15,225 nt of DNA, taken from the NCBI GenBank assembly GCA_030149995.1, contig JASLGV010000326.1, positions 1 to 15,225 on the forward strand, in the 5' to 3' direction. The notes under the pieces are model-generated. The model searched no databases. It had not been told where the DNA came from and saw only the letters and a list, made by a program, of their open reading frames with translations. Both the position numbers and the translations under genes were made by a program. This document shows positions 1 through 7,608 of the stretch, in pieces; the first letter of the stretch is position 1, and each line of letters starts with the position of its first letter. This stretch comes from Pedobacter sp. (GTDB lineage Bacteria; Bacteroidota; Bacteroidia; Sphingobacteriales; Sphingobacteriaceae).

Positions 1-217
1 CTTCAATTTTACTGGATAACAAAAGACTGCTGCTTTTAAAAAAGAGTTCATCGCCAAGTGGCTGCAAACCATAACTGATTTTGGCTTTTTCACTTTGAAG
101 AAAATACTGTGCATTGCCGGTAAACTCTACTTCGATCTTTAAAATATCTTTAAATATAAAGCTGAAGATATATTTTATCCTTGATGTTAAAACTGTTGAA
201 AAGACAATTAAATGCAT
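1..217 (-). CDS. Polysaccharide deacetylase family protein, N-terminal part (runs off left edge)
   Basis: Reading the minus strand from an ATG at 215-217 gives 72 uninterrupted codons to the window edge, with an in-frame TAA nine to seven bases upstream of the ATG, so this is the first possible start. The peptide begins MHLIVFSTVLTSRIKYIFSF and continues with IFKDILKIEVEFT and later QPLGDELFFKSSSLLL. That pattern (a short strand, a conserved FKD segment, then PLGDELFF) resembles the N-terminal domain of Bacteroidota polysaccharide deacetylases, which carry a C-terminal NodB-like domain. That catalytic part lies outside the window, so the function is inferred from resemblance only. The gene is divergent from uvrB. 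I saw no exact TAnnTTTG box just upstream of it. Confidence 0.55.
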   Translation of the reverse strand, partial: MHLIVFSTVLTSRIKYIFSFIFKDILKIEVEFTGNAQYFLQSEKAKISYGLQPLGDELFFKSSSLLLSSKIE

Positions 218-436
218 ATTACTTTAAACAAAAAAGGAAGTCTTATAAAGATGATAAAAAAAACTGAAAATTTGTTGTGCGATTTATTGCCGGCAGGCCG
301 TTTCCAACGGTGCGGAGCAAATGATCTGTTCTTTTGTAATACAAAGAAGTGTTTTAAAAGTTTTTAATATATCGCCTGGAATGGGTAATGCTCAAATAAT
401 TCAATTGGCAATGCTTTACCTGTGCTTGCTACAAAA

Positions 437-467
437 TTGTTTTAGAGCGCAAATTTAGCTAAATTTG
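437..467 (+). promoter_or_regulatory. Putative uvrB promoter (Bacteroidota-type -33/-7)
   Basis: An exact TAnnTTTG match (TAAATTTG, 460-467) is preceded by TTG at 437-439 with a 20-base spacer. This fits the Bacteroidota housekeeping sigma consensus (TTG or TTTG, about 17-23 bases, TAnnTTTG). Transcription would begin around 471-474, only a few bases before the uvrB ATG at 477, leaving almost no leader. The arrangement is read from the sequence; the start site is inferred. Confidence 0.5.
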
Positions 468-476
468 ATATCGCCT

Positions 477-2519
477 ATGAAATTCAAAATCACGTCCGCA
501 TATCAACCCACTGGCGACCAGCCGGGGGCGATTAAACAATTGGTAGAAGGTGTAAATGCCAATGAACATTATCAGACACTTTTGGGGGTAACCGGTTCCG
601 GTAAAACATTTACCATTGCCAATGTTATTGAACAAACGCAAAAACCAACCCTGATTTTAAGTCATAATAAGACATTGGCCGCCCAGCTTTACGGGGAGTT
701 TAAACAGTTTTTTCCGGATAATGCGGTCAATTATTTTGTTTCATACTACGATTATTATCAGCCGGAAGCATTTATTGCTTCGAGCAACACCTATATTGAG
801 AAAGATTTAAGCATCAATGAGGAAATTGAAAAGCTCCGTTTGCGCACAACCTCTTCTTTAATGAGCGGGCGACGCGATATCGTGGTGGTTTCTTCTATCT
901 CCTGTATTTATGGTATGGGAAATCCGGAAGATTTTTCGAGAATGGTTTTTCGTTTTGGTGTGGGCTTAAGAATTTCAAGAAATGCTTTTCTGCACAGTTT
1001 AGTCGAGATTTTGTATTCGAGGGCAACCACGGAGTTTAAACGCGGAACCTTTCGGGTGAAGGGCGATACCGTAGATATTTTCCCTGCCTACCTGGATTAT
1101 GCCTATCGGATTTCTTTTTTCGGGGACGATATTGAAGAACTTTCGGCAATTGATCCGGTTTCGGGTAAGACCATTGAAAAAATGGATGATATGGCCATTT
1201 ATCCCGCTAATCTATTTGTTACGCCTAAAGACCGCTTTAACCAGTCGATCTGGGGCATACAGGAAGAACTGGAAATCCGTAAAAATCAGCTTATCGCAGA
1301 CAAACACCTGCTGGAAGCAAAAAGGCTGGAAGAGCGTACCAATTTTGATATAGAAATGATGAAGGAATTGGGCTACTGCTCGGGAATTGAAAATTATTCG
1401 CGCTTTTTCGATGGCAGAAGTCCGGGCATGCGTCCGTTCTGCCTGCTTGATTACTTTCCGGATGATTACCTGATGGTGATTGACGAAAGCCATGTAACCG
1501 TTCCGCAAATCCGCGCAATGTATGGCGGAGACCGTTCGCGTAAACTTTCTTTGGTTGAATATGGTTTCCGTTTGCCGGCGGCTCTTGATAACCGTCCGCT
1601 TAATTTTAATGAGTTTGAAGCCCTGGCGCCGCAAACGATTTATGTAAGTGCAACACCGGCTGATTATGAACTTGAAAAATCGGATGGGGTAGTAGTTGAA
1701 CAGGTAATCCGGCCTACAGGCTTGCTTGATCCGGTTATTGAAGTACGGCCAGCCATTAACCAGGTGGATGATTTGCTGGATGAAATAGACCTGACGATTA
1801 AAGATGGCGGTCGTGTACTCGTGACAACCCTGACCAAAAGGATGGCAGAGGAGCTGACCAAGTACCTGGATCGGCTGAATATTAAAACAAGATACATTCA
1901 CTCAGAAATTAAAACCCTTGAAAGGGTGGAAATATTGAGGGGATTACGCCTGGGCGAGTTTGATGTATTGGTGGGAATTAATTTATTGCGGGAAGGACTT
2001 GATTTACCAGAGGTTACCCTGGTAGCCATTCTGGATGCAGATAAAGAAGGGTTTTTAAGATCTGAAAAGTCGCTTATTCAAACCATTGGGCGTGCAGCAC
2101 GTAACGAAAAAGGTCGGGTAATTATGTATGCTGATGGGATGACAGAAAGCATGGAAAAAACCATTGAAGAAACCAACCGCCGGCGCGAAAAGCAGATTGC
2201 ATATAACCTGGAGCACGGTATTGTACCGAAGACCGTTGGAAAATCAAGAGAAGCCATCCTGGAGCAGACAGCTGTGCTGGATTTCTCTCAGAAAGCAGAT
2301 AGTAACAAAGCCAGGGCTTATGTGGAGAATGCAGAATTAAGCATTGCAGCCGACCCGGTGGTACAGTACATGGGTAAAAGCGACATGCAGAAAGCAATTG
2401 ATAAAACCCGGAAGGAGATGCAAAAGGCGGCCAAAGATATGGACTTCCTGCAGGCAGCAAAACTGCGTGATGAGATGTATGCGCTGGAAAAAATGTTTAA
2501 TGAAAAGTTTCCTAAATAG
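477..2519 (+). CDS. uvrB: UvrABC system protein B (excinuclease subunit)
   Basis: UvrB is the helicase-like damage-verification subunit of nucleotide excision repair. It is loaded by UvrA and recruits UvrC for incision. The 680-residue protein has the full family architecture: Walker A GVTGSGKT at residues 37-44, the DNA-inserting beta-hairpin starting YYDYYQPEAF at about 90-99, the DESH Walker B box at 336-339, SATPADYE at 391-398, helicase motif VI QTIGRAARN at 535-543 and a C-terminal UVR motif at about 636-675 that binds UvrC. Length is normal. The frame is open from an upstream TTG at 465, but the ATG at 477 gives the standard family N-terminus MKFKITSAYQPTGDQP, so I use it. An exact TAnnTTTG box ends 10 bases upstream. 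No terminator is evident between it and the next gene. No missing catalytic residues were seen. Confidence 0.98.
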   Translation: MKFKITSAYQPTGDQPGAIKQLVEGVNANEHYQTLLGVTGSGKTFTIANVIEQTQKPTLILSHNKTLAAQLYGEFKQFFPDNAVNYFVSYYDYYQPEAFIASSNTYIEKDLSINEEIEKLRLRTTSSLMSGRRDIVVVSSISCIYGMGNPEDFSRMVFRFGVGLRISRNAFLHSLVEILYSRATTEFKRGTFRVKGDTVDIFPAYLDYAYRISFFGDDIEELSAIDPVSGKTIEKMDDMAIYPANLFVTPKDRFNQSIWGIQEELEIRKNQLIADKHLLEAKRLEERTNFDIEMMKELGYCSGIENYSRFFDGRSPGMRPFCLLDYFPDDYLMVIDESHVTVPQIRAMYGGDRSRKLSLVEYGFRLPAALDNRPLNFNEFEALAPQTIYVSATPADYELEKSDGVVVEQVIRPTGLLDPVIEVRPAINQVDDLLDEIDLTIKDGGRVLVTTLTKRMAEELTKYLDRLNIKTRYIHSEIKTLERVEILRGLRLGEFDVLVGINLLREGLDLPEVTLVAILDADKEGFLRSEKSLIQTIGRAARNEKGRVIMYADGMTESMEKTIEETNRRREKQIAYNLEHGIVPKTVGKSREAILEQTAVLDFSQKADSNKARAYVENAELSIAADPVVQYMGKSDMQKAIDKTRKEMQKAAKDMDFLQAAKLRDEMYALEKMFNEKFPK

Positions 2520-2589
2520 AAGTTAAGGTGTTAAAGGTCTGCCGGCCAATAAAGCTTGTATTCATGCCCGTAAATTGCGCCAACATCTG

Positions 2590-2597
2590 TAAATTTG
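2590..2597 (+). promoter_or_regulatory. Putative -7 box for the YwbE-family gene
   Basis: TAAATTTG is an exact match to the Bacteroidota TAnnTTTG element and lies 23 bases before the ATG at 2621. No TTG is found at the usual 17-23 base spacing; the nearest, at 2575-2577, is too close. The call therefore rests on the -7 element and its position. Confidence 0.35.
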
Positions 2598-2620
2598 GCA
2601 AATAGTTTAACGTGTAGTGT

Positions 2621-2818
2621 ATGAACGGACAAAATAGAAAAGATATTTACCCGGGTTTGGAAGTGGGTATTATTTTAAAAAAGGATCAGCGATCGGGTAA
2701 CATCACTTATGGGGTGGTTAAAAACCTGTTAACCTCGTCGGCCTTTCACTCCAGAGGGATTAAGGTACGATTGGAAGACGGACAGATTGGGCGGGTTGCA
2801 GAGATTGTTGAAGACTGA
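2621..2818 (+). CDS. ywbE: YwbE family protein (small conserved protein, function unknown)
   Basis: This is a 65-residue soluble protein with the YwbE (DUF2196) signature. It has an N-terminal RKDIYPGLEVGIILKKDQRSG, then a central conserved TYGVVKNLLTSS, and a C-terminal KVRLEDGQIGRVAEIV. The family has this length in many bacteria. The glycine-rich beta pattern suggests a small barrel-like fold, but its biological role is not established and none is claimed here. It sits 101 bases after uvrB on the same strand, with its own candidate -7 box, so it may be transcribed separately. The start is the only ATG that gives the family N-terminus. Confidence 0.9.
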   Translation: MNGQNRKDIYPGLEVGIILKKDQRSGNITYGVVKNLLTSSAFHSRGIKVRLEDGQIGRVAEIVED

Positions 2819-2941
2819 TTTTTGGCTGTTAAAGGCCATTTGTATCATATTTGTATAATTTTACGGTCAGATCACCTTTTTTCTATAACAAAATAAATAT
2901 CTTGACGTCTAATTAGTATTAAAGCTTATTAAGATTAAGAA

Positions 2942-3190
2942 ATGCCATTATTAAAATTCATTTTCATCACCATATTGGTACTTTGGGTAATCAGACTGTT
3001 AATCCGTTTATTGTTGCCTATATTATTTAACAACCTTGCTGGCAGAATGCAGCAACAGGCCACCGGACAAGCACAGCAAAGACGACCAAAGCCGGAAGGT
3101 TCCATCTCAATTGATTATATGCCACCAAAACCAGATCAGCGAAAAACAGATAAACTGGGTGATTTTGTAGATTACGAGGAAGTTAAATAG
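2942..3190 (+). CDS. DUF4834 family small membrane protein
   Basis: The 82-residue protein starts with a strongly hydrophobic helix (residues about 4-29, LLKFIFITILVLWVIRLLIR region). A Gln- and Pro-rich basic stretch follows (about 35-52), then a conserved SISIDYMPPKP segment (54-64) and an acidic end (DFVDYEEVK). This matches the DUF4834 family of Bacteroidota: short one-helix proteins of unknown function with a conserved cytoplasmic tail. It lies 123 bases downstream of the YwbE gene in an AT-rich stretch with no exact TAnnTTTG box, so it could be read from either upstream gene or from its own weak promoter. Nothing in the neighbourhood indicates its job. Confidence 0.75.
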   Translation: MPLLKFIFITILVLWVIRLLIRLLLPILFNNLAGRMQQQATGQAQQRRPKPEGSISIDYMPPKPDQRKTDKLGDFVDYEEVK

Positions 3191-3705
3191 AATATAAAAG
3201 CCTGAGATATCCGGTTTTTTACTTGAATAGTTTTTTAATTATCTGGTTTTACAGTTTTAATAGATTCAAACAGTCTTTATGTTAAGCCTAATTAGGTTGA
3301 ATTCTCAGAAATAATTCTTTAAAAATCCACCTGTTACCCACCTCATATTAGTTTGCGCCGAATAAATTTTGTTTTAAATTATGGAGAGGAGCTTCGCTGT
3401 CCATAACATTTTTTGTTTATGTATTTGCTCCGATCCAGGCCGTAGCAGCAGATCTCCGTTCTACTTAATCCAGCCTGATAAATTTTTTGTGCTCCACTGA
3501 ACCAGTCACCGCACTGATTTGGAAAGAAAAATTTTCAGGCCGCAGGTTTTGCTTTTTATGATCCGTTAACAATATAAGTCTTCGTTTTTAACGATGTTTG
3601 ATTAAATACGGCTCTGCTTAAAATTTATTAAAAATTTTCTCGGGGCAAGAGCAAATATTAAATATTTTCAAAGGTTACTGAATTTTTGTTTGAATTGAAT
3701 CGCAG
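3191..3705. other. Gene-free intergenic stretch between convergent genes
   Basis: No credible gene is found here. It has three parts. Positions 3191-3370 are AT-rich. Positions about 3380-3540 are noticeably less AT-rich (about 45 percent G+C by hand count for 3421-3540), with short degenerate open frames on both strands and a small inverted repeat, TTATGGA at 3379-3385 with TCCATAA at 3400-3406. Positions 3541-3705 are AT-rich again and contain an imperfect hairpin at 3611-3652 just beyond the minus-strand lyase gene. The middle block looks more like a repeat or gene remnant than a spacer. Confidence 0.6.
3611..3652 (-). terminator. Weak hairpin downstream of the lyase gene, possible terminator
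   Basis: A perfect 7-base A/T stem (AAAATTT at 3620-3626 and AAATTTT at 3632-3638, loop ATTAA) is nested inside an outer arm GCTCTGC (3611-3617). That arm can pair with GCAAGAGC (3645-3652) with one bulged A. It lies 54 bases beyond the stop codon of the minus-strand lyase gene and in front of the convergent DUF4834 gene. It is not a classical GC-stem plus T-run, so the role is uncertain. Confidence 0.25.
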
Positions 3706-4785
3706 CTATTTATATTTTAATTCTTCCAATATCCTTTGCCATTTATTCTGGTTTCCCTCTACTTTTTGTAACAGGTCTTTCTTTGCAGGGTCGAAATAAA
3801 CAGCTAATCTCAGCATTGGTAAAGCCAGAGCCGGTTTAAACATACTTCCGGGAGCAAAGCCAGGTTCATTGTTCTTTGCTCTGTCGCGATCGAACTTAAC
3901 AGTGGTATTTACATATTCTTCATGCTGTTTTTCGCCATTTATATATGGGATCAGCCATTCTACCGCCTTTTTAATTGATGATCCTTTAGGCGATTGGTAC
4001 GTATAAAAATTTGTGCCGCCTGCCCTGTCTATTATAATTGCCAGTTTTAACATTGGTTCAAGGTCGTAAACATGGTAATGCATGGCATCACGTTCTTTAA
4101 AATCCAAACTTGTTCCATCAGGATATAAATTAATATTGATGTGACTTTTCAGGTTATCTATAGTCCAGCTAATCAGTTTCGGATTGTTGAGGGCATAACC
4201 AATTTCGCCAACTACTTTTAGGCGGTGGGCATTCCAGTTGTTAATAGCAGTTGCTCTTCCTGCTTTCATCCGTTTGCTGTTAATTTCTGCCCAGGCCGTT
4301 TCGCTTAGCCATTGTTCAATCTGCTTTTTATCTGTTGCCGGAATGTCGGCTTTAATCAGGTCGTAGGCTTCAACCGCAGGATCTAAGTTGGTGTCATCAA
4401 TAGGATCGCCATTTGCTTTGTTGGTTCTTGCCCATGCCGAAAGAAATTCTACACATTTGTTTAAATATTTTTGCTCACGGGTAATTCGATATTGTAAGGC
4501 CAGCGCAAAAATTTTGTTCATATCAGCCAGGGCCTGCTGGGTTTTCACTTTCTTCGGATTTCCTTGCAATAAACCTTCTGTTCTGATGGTATCTATAGGG
4601 TTTGGCTGTTCCTCCAGGTATTTTAAAGCTGATTTTTCAAAGCCCTGATACAGCTTTTTAATTTCTTCATCATTTTTGATTTCGCTTTTCAGCTTATCGG
4701 TTTCGTTGGTATTTAGACTCACAACCTGAGCCAATGAAGCAAAAGATAGCGAAGCAAGTGCAATTGTAACAACAAACTTTCTCAT
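3706..4785 (-). CDS. Secreted alginate lyase family protein
   Basis: The 359-residue product starts with a Sec signal peptide (MRKFVVTIALASLSFASLAQ, probable cleavage before Gln20), so it acts in the periplasm or outside. The rest is helical and matches the alginate-lyase superfamily (alpha/alpha toroid, PL5-like). The landmarks are NNWNAH at 182-187, in the position of the family's catalytic Asn/His segment, and ERDAMHYHVYDLEPML at 231-246, with further conserved AVEAYDLI at 137-144. Lyases of this fold cleave uronate polysaccharides by beta-elimination, but the real substrate here is not shown. There is no SusC/SusD pair, sulfatase or sensor nearby, so it stands outside any visible polysaccharide utilisation locus. 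It is divergent from the YfhO-type gene, with a -7 box on its own strand at 4817-4824. Confidence 0.8.
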   Translation of the reverse strand: MRKFVVTIALASLSFASLAQVVSLNTNETDKLKSEIKNDEEIKKLYQGFEKSALKYLEEQPNPIDTIRTEGLLQGNPKKVKTQQALADMNKIFALALQYRITREQKYLNKCVEFLSAWARTNKANGDPIDDTNLDPAVEAYDLIKADIPATDKKQIEQWLSETAWAEINSKRMKAGRATAINNWNAHRLKVVGEIGYALNNPKLISWTIDNLKSHININLYPDGTSLDFKERDAMHYHVYDLEPMLKLAIIIDRAGGTNFYTYQSPKGSSIKKAVEWLIPYINGEKQHEEYVNTTVKFDRDRAKNNEPGFAPGSMFKPALALPMLRLAVYFDPAKKDLLQKVEGNQNKWQRILEELKYK

Positions 4786-4816
4786 AATAAATATGTTGAA
4801 TTTTGAATCTCTGCTA

Positions 4817-4824
4817 CAAATCTA
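4817..4824 (-). promoter_or_regulatory. Putative -7 box for the lyase gene
   Basis: On the minus strand this reads TAGATTTG, an exact TAnnTTTG match, 31 bases before the lyase ATG. No TTG occurs at normal -33 spacing. It lies back to back with the box for the YfhO-type gene at 4879-4886. Confidence 0.4.
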
Positions 4825-4878
4825 ATTTTTTATTCCGCATGCATTTCATTTATTCCTTTTTTATACGGGTCAATTTTT

Positions 4879-4886
4879 TATTTTTG
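4879..4886 (+). promoter_or_regulatory. Putative -7 box for the YfhO-type gene
   Basis: TATTTTTG is an exact TAnnTTTG match ending 28 bases before the ATG at 4915. The expected -33 region (around 4855-4860) is T-rich but has no TTG, so the upstream half is imperfect. The predicted 5' leader is about 20-25 bases and has no clear Shine-Dalgarno sequence. Confidence 0.4.
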
Positions 4887-4914
4887 ACATTCGTTTAAAC
4901 TTAAACAAACCTTA

Positions 4915-7386
4915 ATGAATAACTGGTTTAATAAAAATGGCATTCATTTAGCCATTATTGCGATTTTTGTAGTCATTTGTTTTGTCTACTTCAGTCCTGT
5001 ATTACAGGGTAAAGCACCGCAACAGGGCGATGTGCTGCAGGCCAAAGCCATGCAAAAAGAAATTATGGATATCAAAGCTACGGGACAAAAAGGCCCGCTT
5101 TGGACCAACCAGATGTTTGGTGGTATGCCAGCTTATCAAATCTGGGTTCAATATCCATTAAACATTACCACCTATGGAATCGACCTGATTAAAGGCGTTT
5201 TCCCAGATCCGGTGGGTACTGTATTGTTATACCTTCTGGGTGCTTATCTTTTATTTTGTGTACTTAAGATAAACCCATGGCTGGCGGCTGCAGGGGCGGT
5301 TGCTGTTGCCTTTACCTCCTACAATTTTATCATTATTACCGCCGGACACAGCAATAAGGCACTTGCAATTGGTTTCTTTGCACCCATTCTGGCCGGTATC
5401 ATTTTAACCTTAAGAGGCCGCTATCTTCTTGGCGGCAGTTTAACAGCCCTGTTTATGGCTTTGGAAATCCGTTCAAACCATATACAGATGACTTATTATT
5501 TGTTTATTGCTTTAATTATCCTGGCTTTTGTAGAATTATACCATGCGTACAAATCGAAAACGTTAAAGCCTTTCGGTAAATCCATCGCCTACATTGCAGG
5601 TGGTATTTTATTGGCGGTGCTGGTTAATGCAGGTACTTTGTGGACAACTTACGAGTATGGTAAAGAAACCATCCGTGGTAAGTCTAACCTGACTATTGAC
5701 AAAGCGGAACCGGCAAACGGATTGGATAAAGAATATGCTTATCAATGGAGCCAGGGTGTGGGAGAGAGTTTTTCGTTCCTTATTCCAAACATTTATGGTG
5801 GGGCAAGCAACAACCCGGTAAACCCGGATGGTGCTGTGGTTAAAACATTAATGGGTATCGGTGCTGCACCAGATCAGGCGGTTGGTTTTGCCCAGCAATT
5901 GCCAACATACTGGGGCGATAAAAGCTGGACTGCCGGACCTTATTATTTCGGAGCCATTATATGTTTCCTGTTTGTATTCGGATTGTTTATTGTGAAACAC
6001 AGATGGAAATGGTGGATTTTGGGTACCTCAATTCTGCTGTTGCTGCTGTCGTTCGGAAGACATTTTCCGTTAATTTCAGATTTATTTTTCGATTACCTGC
6101 CAATGTACAATAAGTTCAGGGCAGTAGAATCCATCTTGGCCGTGGTTGGCTTCCTGGTGCCTGTTCTGGCAGTTCTGGCTGTAAAAGAAGCGCAGGATGG
6201 CCATTACGATCAGAAATACCTGGTGAAAAGACTTACCTGGTCTGCAGGTATTACGGCTGGTTTCGCGTTAATTGTGGCGCTCGTTCCAACGGCTTTATTC
6301 TCTTTTACAGCTTCTAACCATCAGCAACTGATTAACAGTTTGGCGCAAAACCTTCAGAACAACAGGGGCCTTGCAGAACAAATTGCAAATTCACTGGTTA
6401 CAGACCGCGTGGCGCTGGCACGTGCAGATGCCTTACGCAGTCTTTTATTTATTGCAGTTGGTTACGGTATTATCTGGGCATTTATTACCAAAAAGATGAA
6501 TATGCAGCTGGCATTTGGCTTGCTGGCCCTGGCTGTATTGATTGATTTATGGCAGGTAGACCGTCGTTATTTAAACAATCAGAATTTTGTGAATAAATCT
6601 GATCTGGAAGATCATTATAAACCAAGAGATGTTGATACGTTTATTGCGGCAGATAAAGACCCGAATTTCCGCGTGTTTGATTTGACCCTGGGCGATCCTT
6701 TTAAAAGTGCCGATGCATCTTACTTCCATAAAACGGTTGGTGGTTTCCACTCGGCCAGGTTAAAACGTTTCCAGGAGCTGGTCGATCAGCAAATGACCAA
6801 AAGCATTAATCAGGATGTACTGGATATGTTAAATACCAAATACATCATTACACAAGATCCACAAAACGGATCGTATAAAATGCAGCGCAATTCAACAGCC
6901 TGCGGTAATGCCTGGTTTGTAGAAAGTGTACAGTTTGCCAAGAATGCGGATGAGGAGATGAAGGCAATCAGTAGTTTTGATGCTAAGAAAGAAGCCATTG
7001 TTGATGAGCGTTTCAAATCTTTAATCGATACCAAACGATTGGGTACCGGATTAGAAGGATTTATAAAGTTAACCAAATATCATCCGGATCATTTAACCTA
7101 CGAGTATAGCAGTGCGAAAGACGTAATTGCTGTTTTCTCAGAAATTTATTACGATAAAGGCTGGAGAATGTATATCGATGGGGTAGAAAAACCATACTTC
7201 AGAGCAGATTATGTATTGCGTGCAGCACAACTGGAAGCTGGAAATCACAAACTGGAATTTATCTTTCATCCAACATCTTATTATGCGGGTGAGAAAATTT
7301 CCCTGGCAGGTTCATTGATCCTGCTGGCAGGTTTGGGTTTTGGTTTTTATAATGAAAATAAAAACAAGAAGAAAAAAGCTGCTTAA
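4915..7386 (+). CDS. YfhO family polytopic membrane protein (probable GT-C type glycosyltransferase)
   Basis: This is an 823-residue inner membrane protein. An N-terminal helix (about 10-28) leads into the conserved extracytoplasmic loop with QQGDVLQAKAM (36-46) and the TNQMFGGMPAYQ segment (64-75). These are typical of YfhO-like GT-C proteins, whose acidic residue after the first helix is catalytic in the fold class. Many further helices follow (about 100-118, 122-142, 150-166, 171-184, 193-210, 222-240, then several between 340 and 560). GHSNKA at 144-149 and RSNHIQMTYY at 186-195 are other conserved spots. A long soluble region (about 570-790) is closed by a last helix (about 796-812) and a Lys-rich cytoplasmic tail. 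YfhO proteins are implicated in transferring sugars from lipid-linked donors to envelope polymers or lipoteichoic acid in Firmicutes. The acceptor here is unknown, and no partner glycosyltransferase is adjacent. The gene is monocistronic, ending at a strong terminator. Confidence 0.85.
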   Translation: MNNWFNKNGIHLAIIAIFVVICFVYFSPVLQGKAPQQGDVLQAKAMQKEIMDIKATGQKGPLWTNQMFGGMPAYQIWVQYPLNITTYGIDLIKGVFPDPVGTVLLYLLGAYLLFCVLKINPWLAAAGAVAVAFTSYNFIIITAGHSNKALAIGFFAPILAGIILTLRGRYLLGGSLTALFMALEIRSNHIQMTYYLFIALIILAFVELYHAYKSKTLKPFGKSIAYIAGGILLAVLVNAGTLWTTYEYGKETIRGKSNLTIDKAEPANGLDKEYAYQWSQGVGESFSFLIPNIYGGASNNPVNPDGAVVKTLMGIGAAPDQAVGFAQQLPTYWGDKSWTAGPYYFGAIICFLFVFGLFIVKHRWKWWILGTSILLLLLSFGRHFPLISDLFFDYLPMYNKFRAVESILAVVGFLVPVLAVLAVKEAQDGHYDQKYLVKRLTWSAGITAGFALIVALVPTALFSFTASNHQQLINSLAQNLQNNRGLAEQIANSLVTDRVALARADALRSLLFIAVGYGIIWAFITKKMNMQLAFGLLALAVLIDLWQVDRRYLNNQNFVNKSDLEDHYKPRDVDTFIAADKDPNFRVFDLTLGDPFKSADASYFHKTVGGFHSARLKRFQELVDQQMTKSINQDVLDMLNTKYIITQDPQNGSYKMQRNSTACGNAWFVESVQFAKNADEEMKAISSFDAKKEAIVDERFKSLIDTKRLGTGLEGFIKLTKYHPDHLTYEYSSAKDVIAVFSEIYYDKGWRMYIDGVEKPYFRADYVLRAAQLEAGNHKLEFIFHPTSYYAGEKISLAGSLILLAGLGFGFYNENKNKKKKAA

Positions 7387-7408
7387 CATATAAGATTTGT
7401 AGCATTGG

Positions 7409-7445
7409 GCAAAAGCCCGGGCAGTTAAACTGTCCGGGCTTTTGC
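7409..7445. terminator. Strong bidirectional intrinsic terminator
   Basis: GCAAAAGCCCGGGCAGT (7409-7425) pairs with ACTGTCCGGGCTTTTGC (7429-7445) over 17 positions, with a single G:T wobble and a three-base TAA loop. The A-run in the left arm and T-run in the right arm make it work in both directions. It starts 22 bases after the stop of the YfhO-type gene and separates that gene from the small ORF and the phosphoesterase unit. Confidence 0.92.
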
Positions 7446-7584
7446 ATTTTAAAGTTCTGTGTTATGCTGCGGTTTATGGATTTATTTCTGCCAGTTTACC
7501 CAGCCTAAAAGAGAATTTAACATAATTTAAAAGAAATGCGTTAATTTTAACAACTACTTAACAATCAGGTAATTTGATAGGTTT

Positions 7585-7592
7585 TATATTTG
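7585..7592 (+). promoter_or_regulatory. Putative -7 box for the small membrane ORF
   Basis: TATATTTG is an exact TAnnTTTG match lying 16 bases before the ATG at 7609 and downstream of the terminator. No TTG at standard -33 spacing was found (TTTG at 7573-7576 is too close). If used, it would give a leader of about 10-14 bases and would drive the 31-codon ORF. Confidence 0.4.
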
Positions 7593-7608
7593 TTTAAAAT
7601 TAATAGAC

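Noticed and set aside
298..310. CCGTT/AACGG hairpin with a 3-base loop in the deacetylase-uvrB gap
   Set aside because: Only five base pairs with no T-run and no evident role; common by chance.
465..476. In-frame TTG start for uvrB at 465
   Set aside because: It adds MISP before the standard family N-terminus, and it overlaps the TAAATTTG box, so transcription would probably start after it.
1212..1901. 229-codon open frame on the minus strand opposite uvrB
   Set aside because: It lies wholly inside a textbook uvrB gene. Its protein has no recognisable domain and there is no promoter or context for an antisense gene.
2823..2838. TGGC/GCCA hairpin after the YwbE-family gene
   Set aside because: Four base pairs with an 8-base loop and no T-run, so not a convincing terminator.
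3381..3500. 39-codon plus-strand ORF starting MERSFAVHN
   Set aside because: It is Cys- and Ser-rich with no recognisable family or promoter and has a stop-free overlap on the other strand. More likely a repeat or remnant than a gene.
3379..3534. About 51 stop-free codons on the minus strand (ends GQRSSSP)
   Set aside because: It contains no ATG and no credible start, and the sequence is not recognisable. Length is easily expected by chance in a less AT-rich patch.
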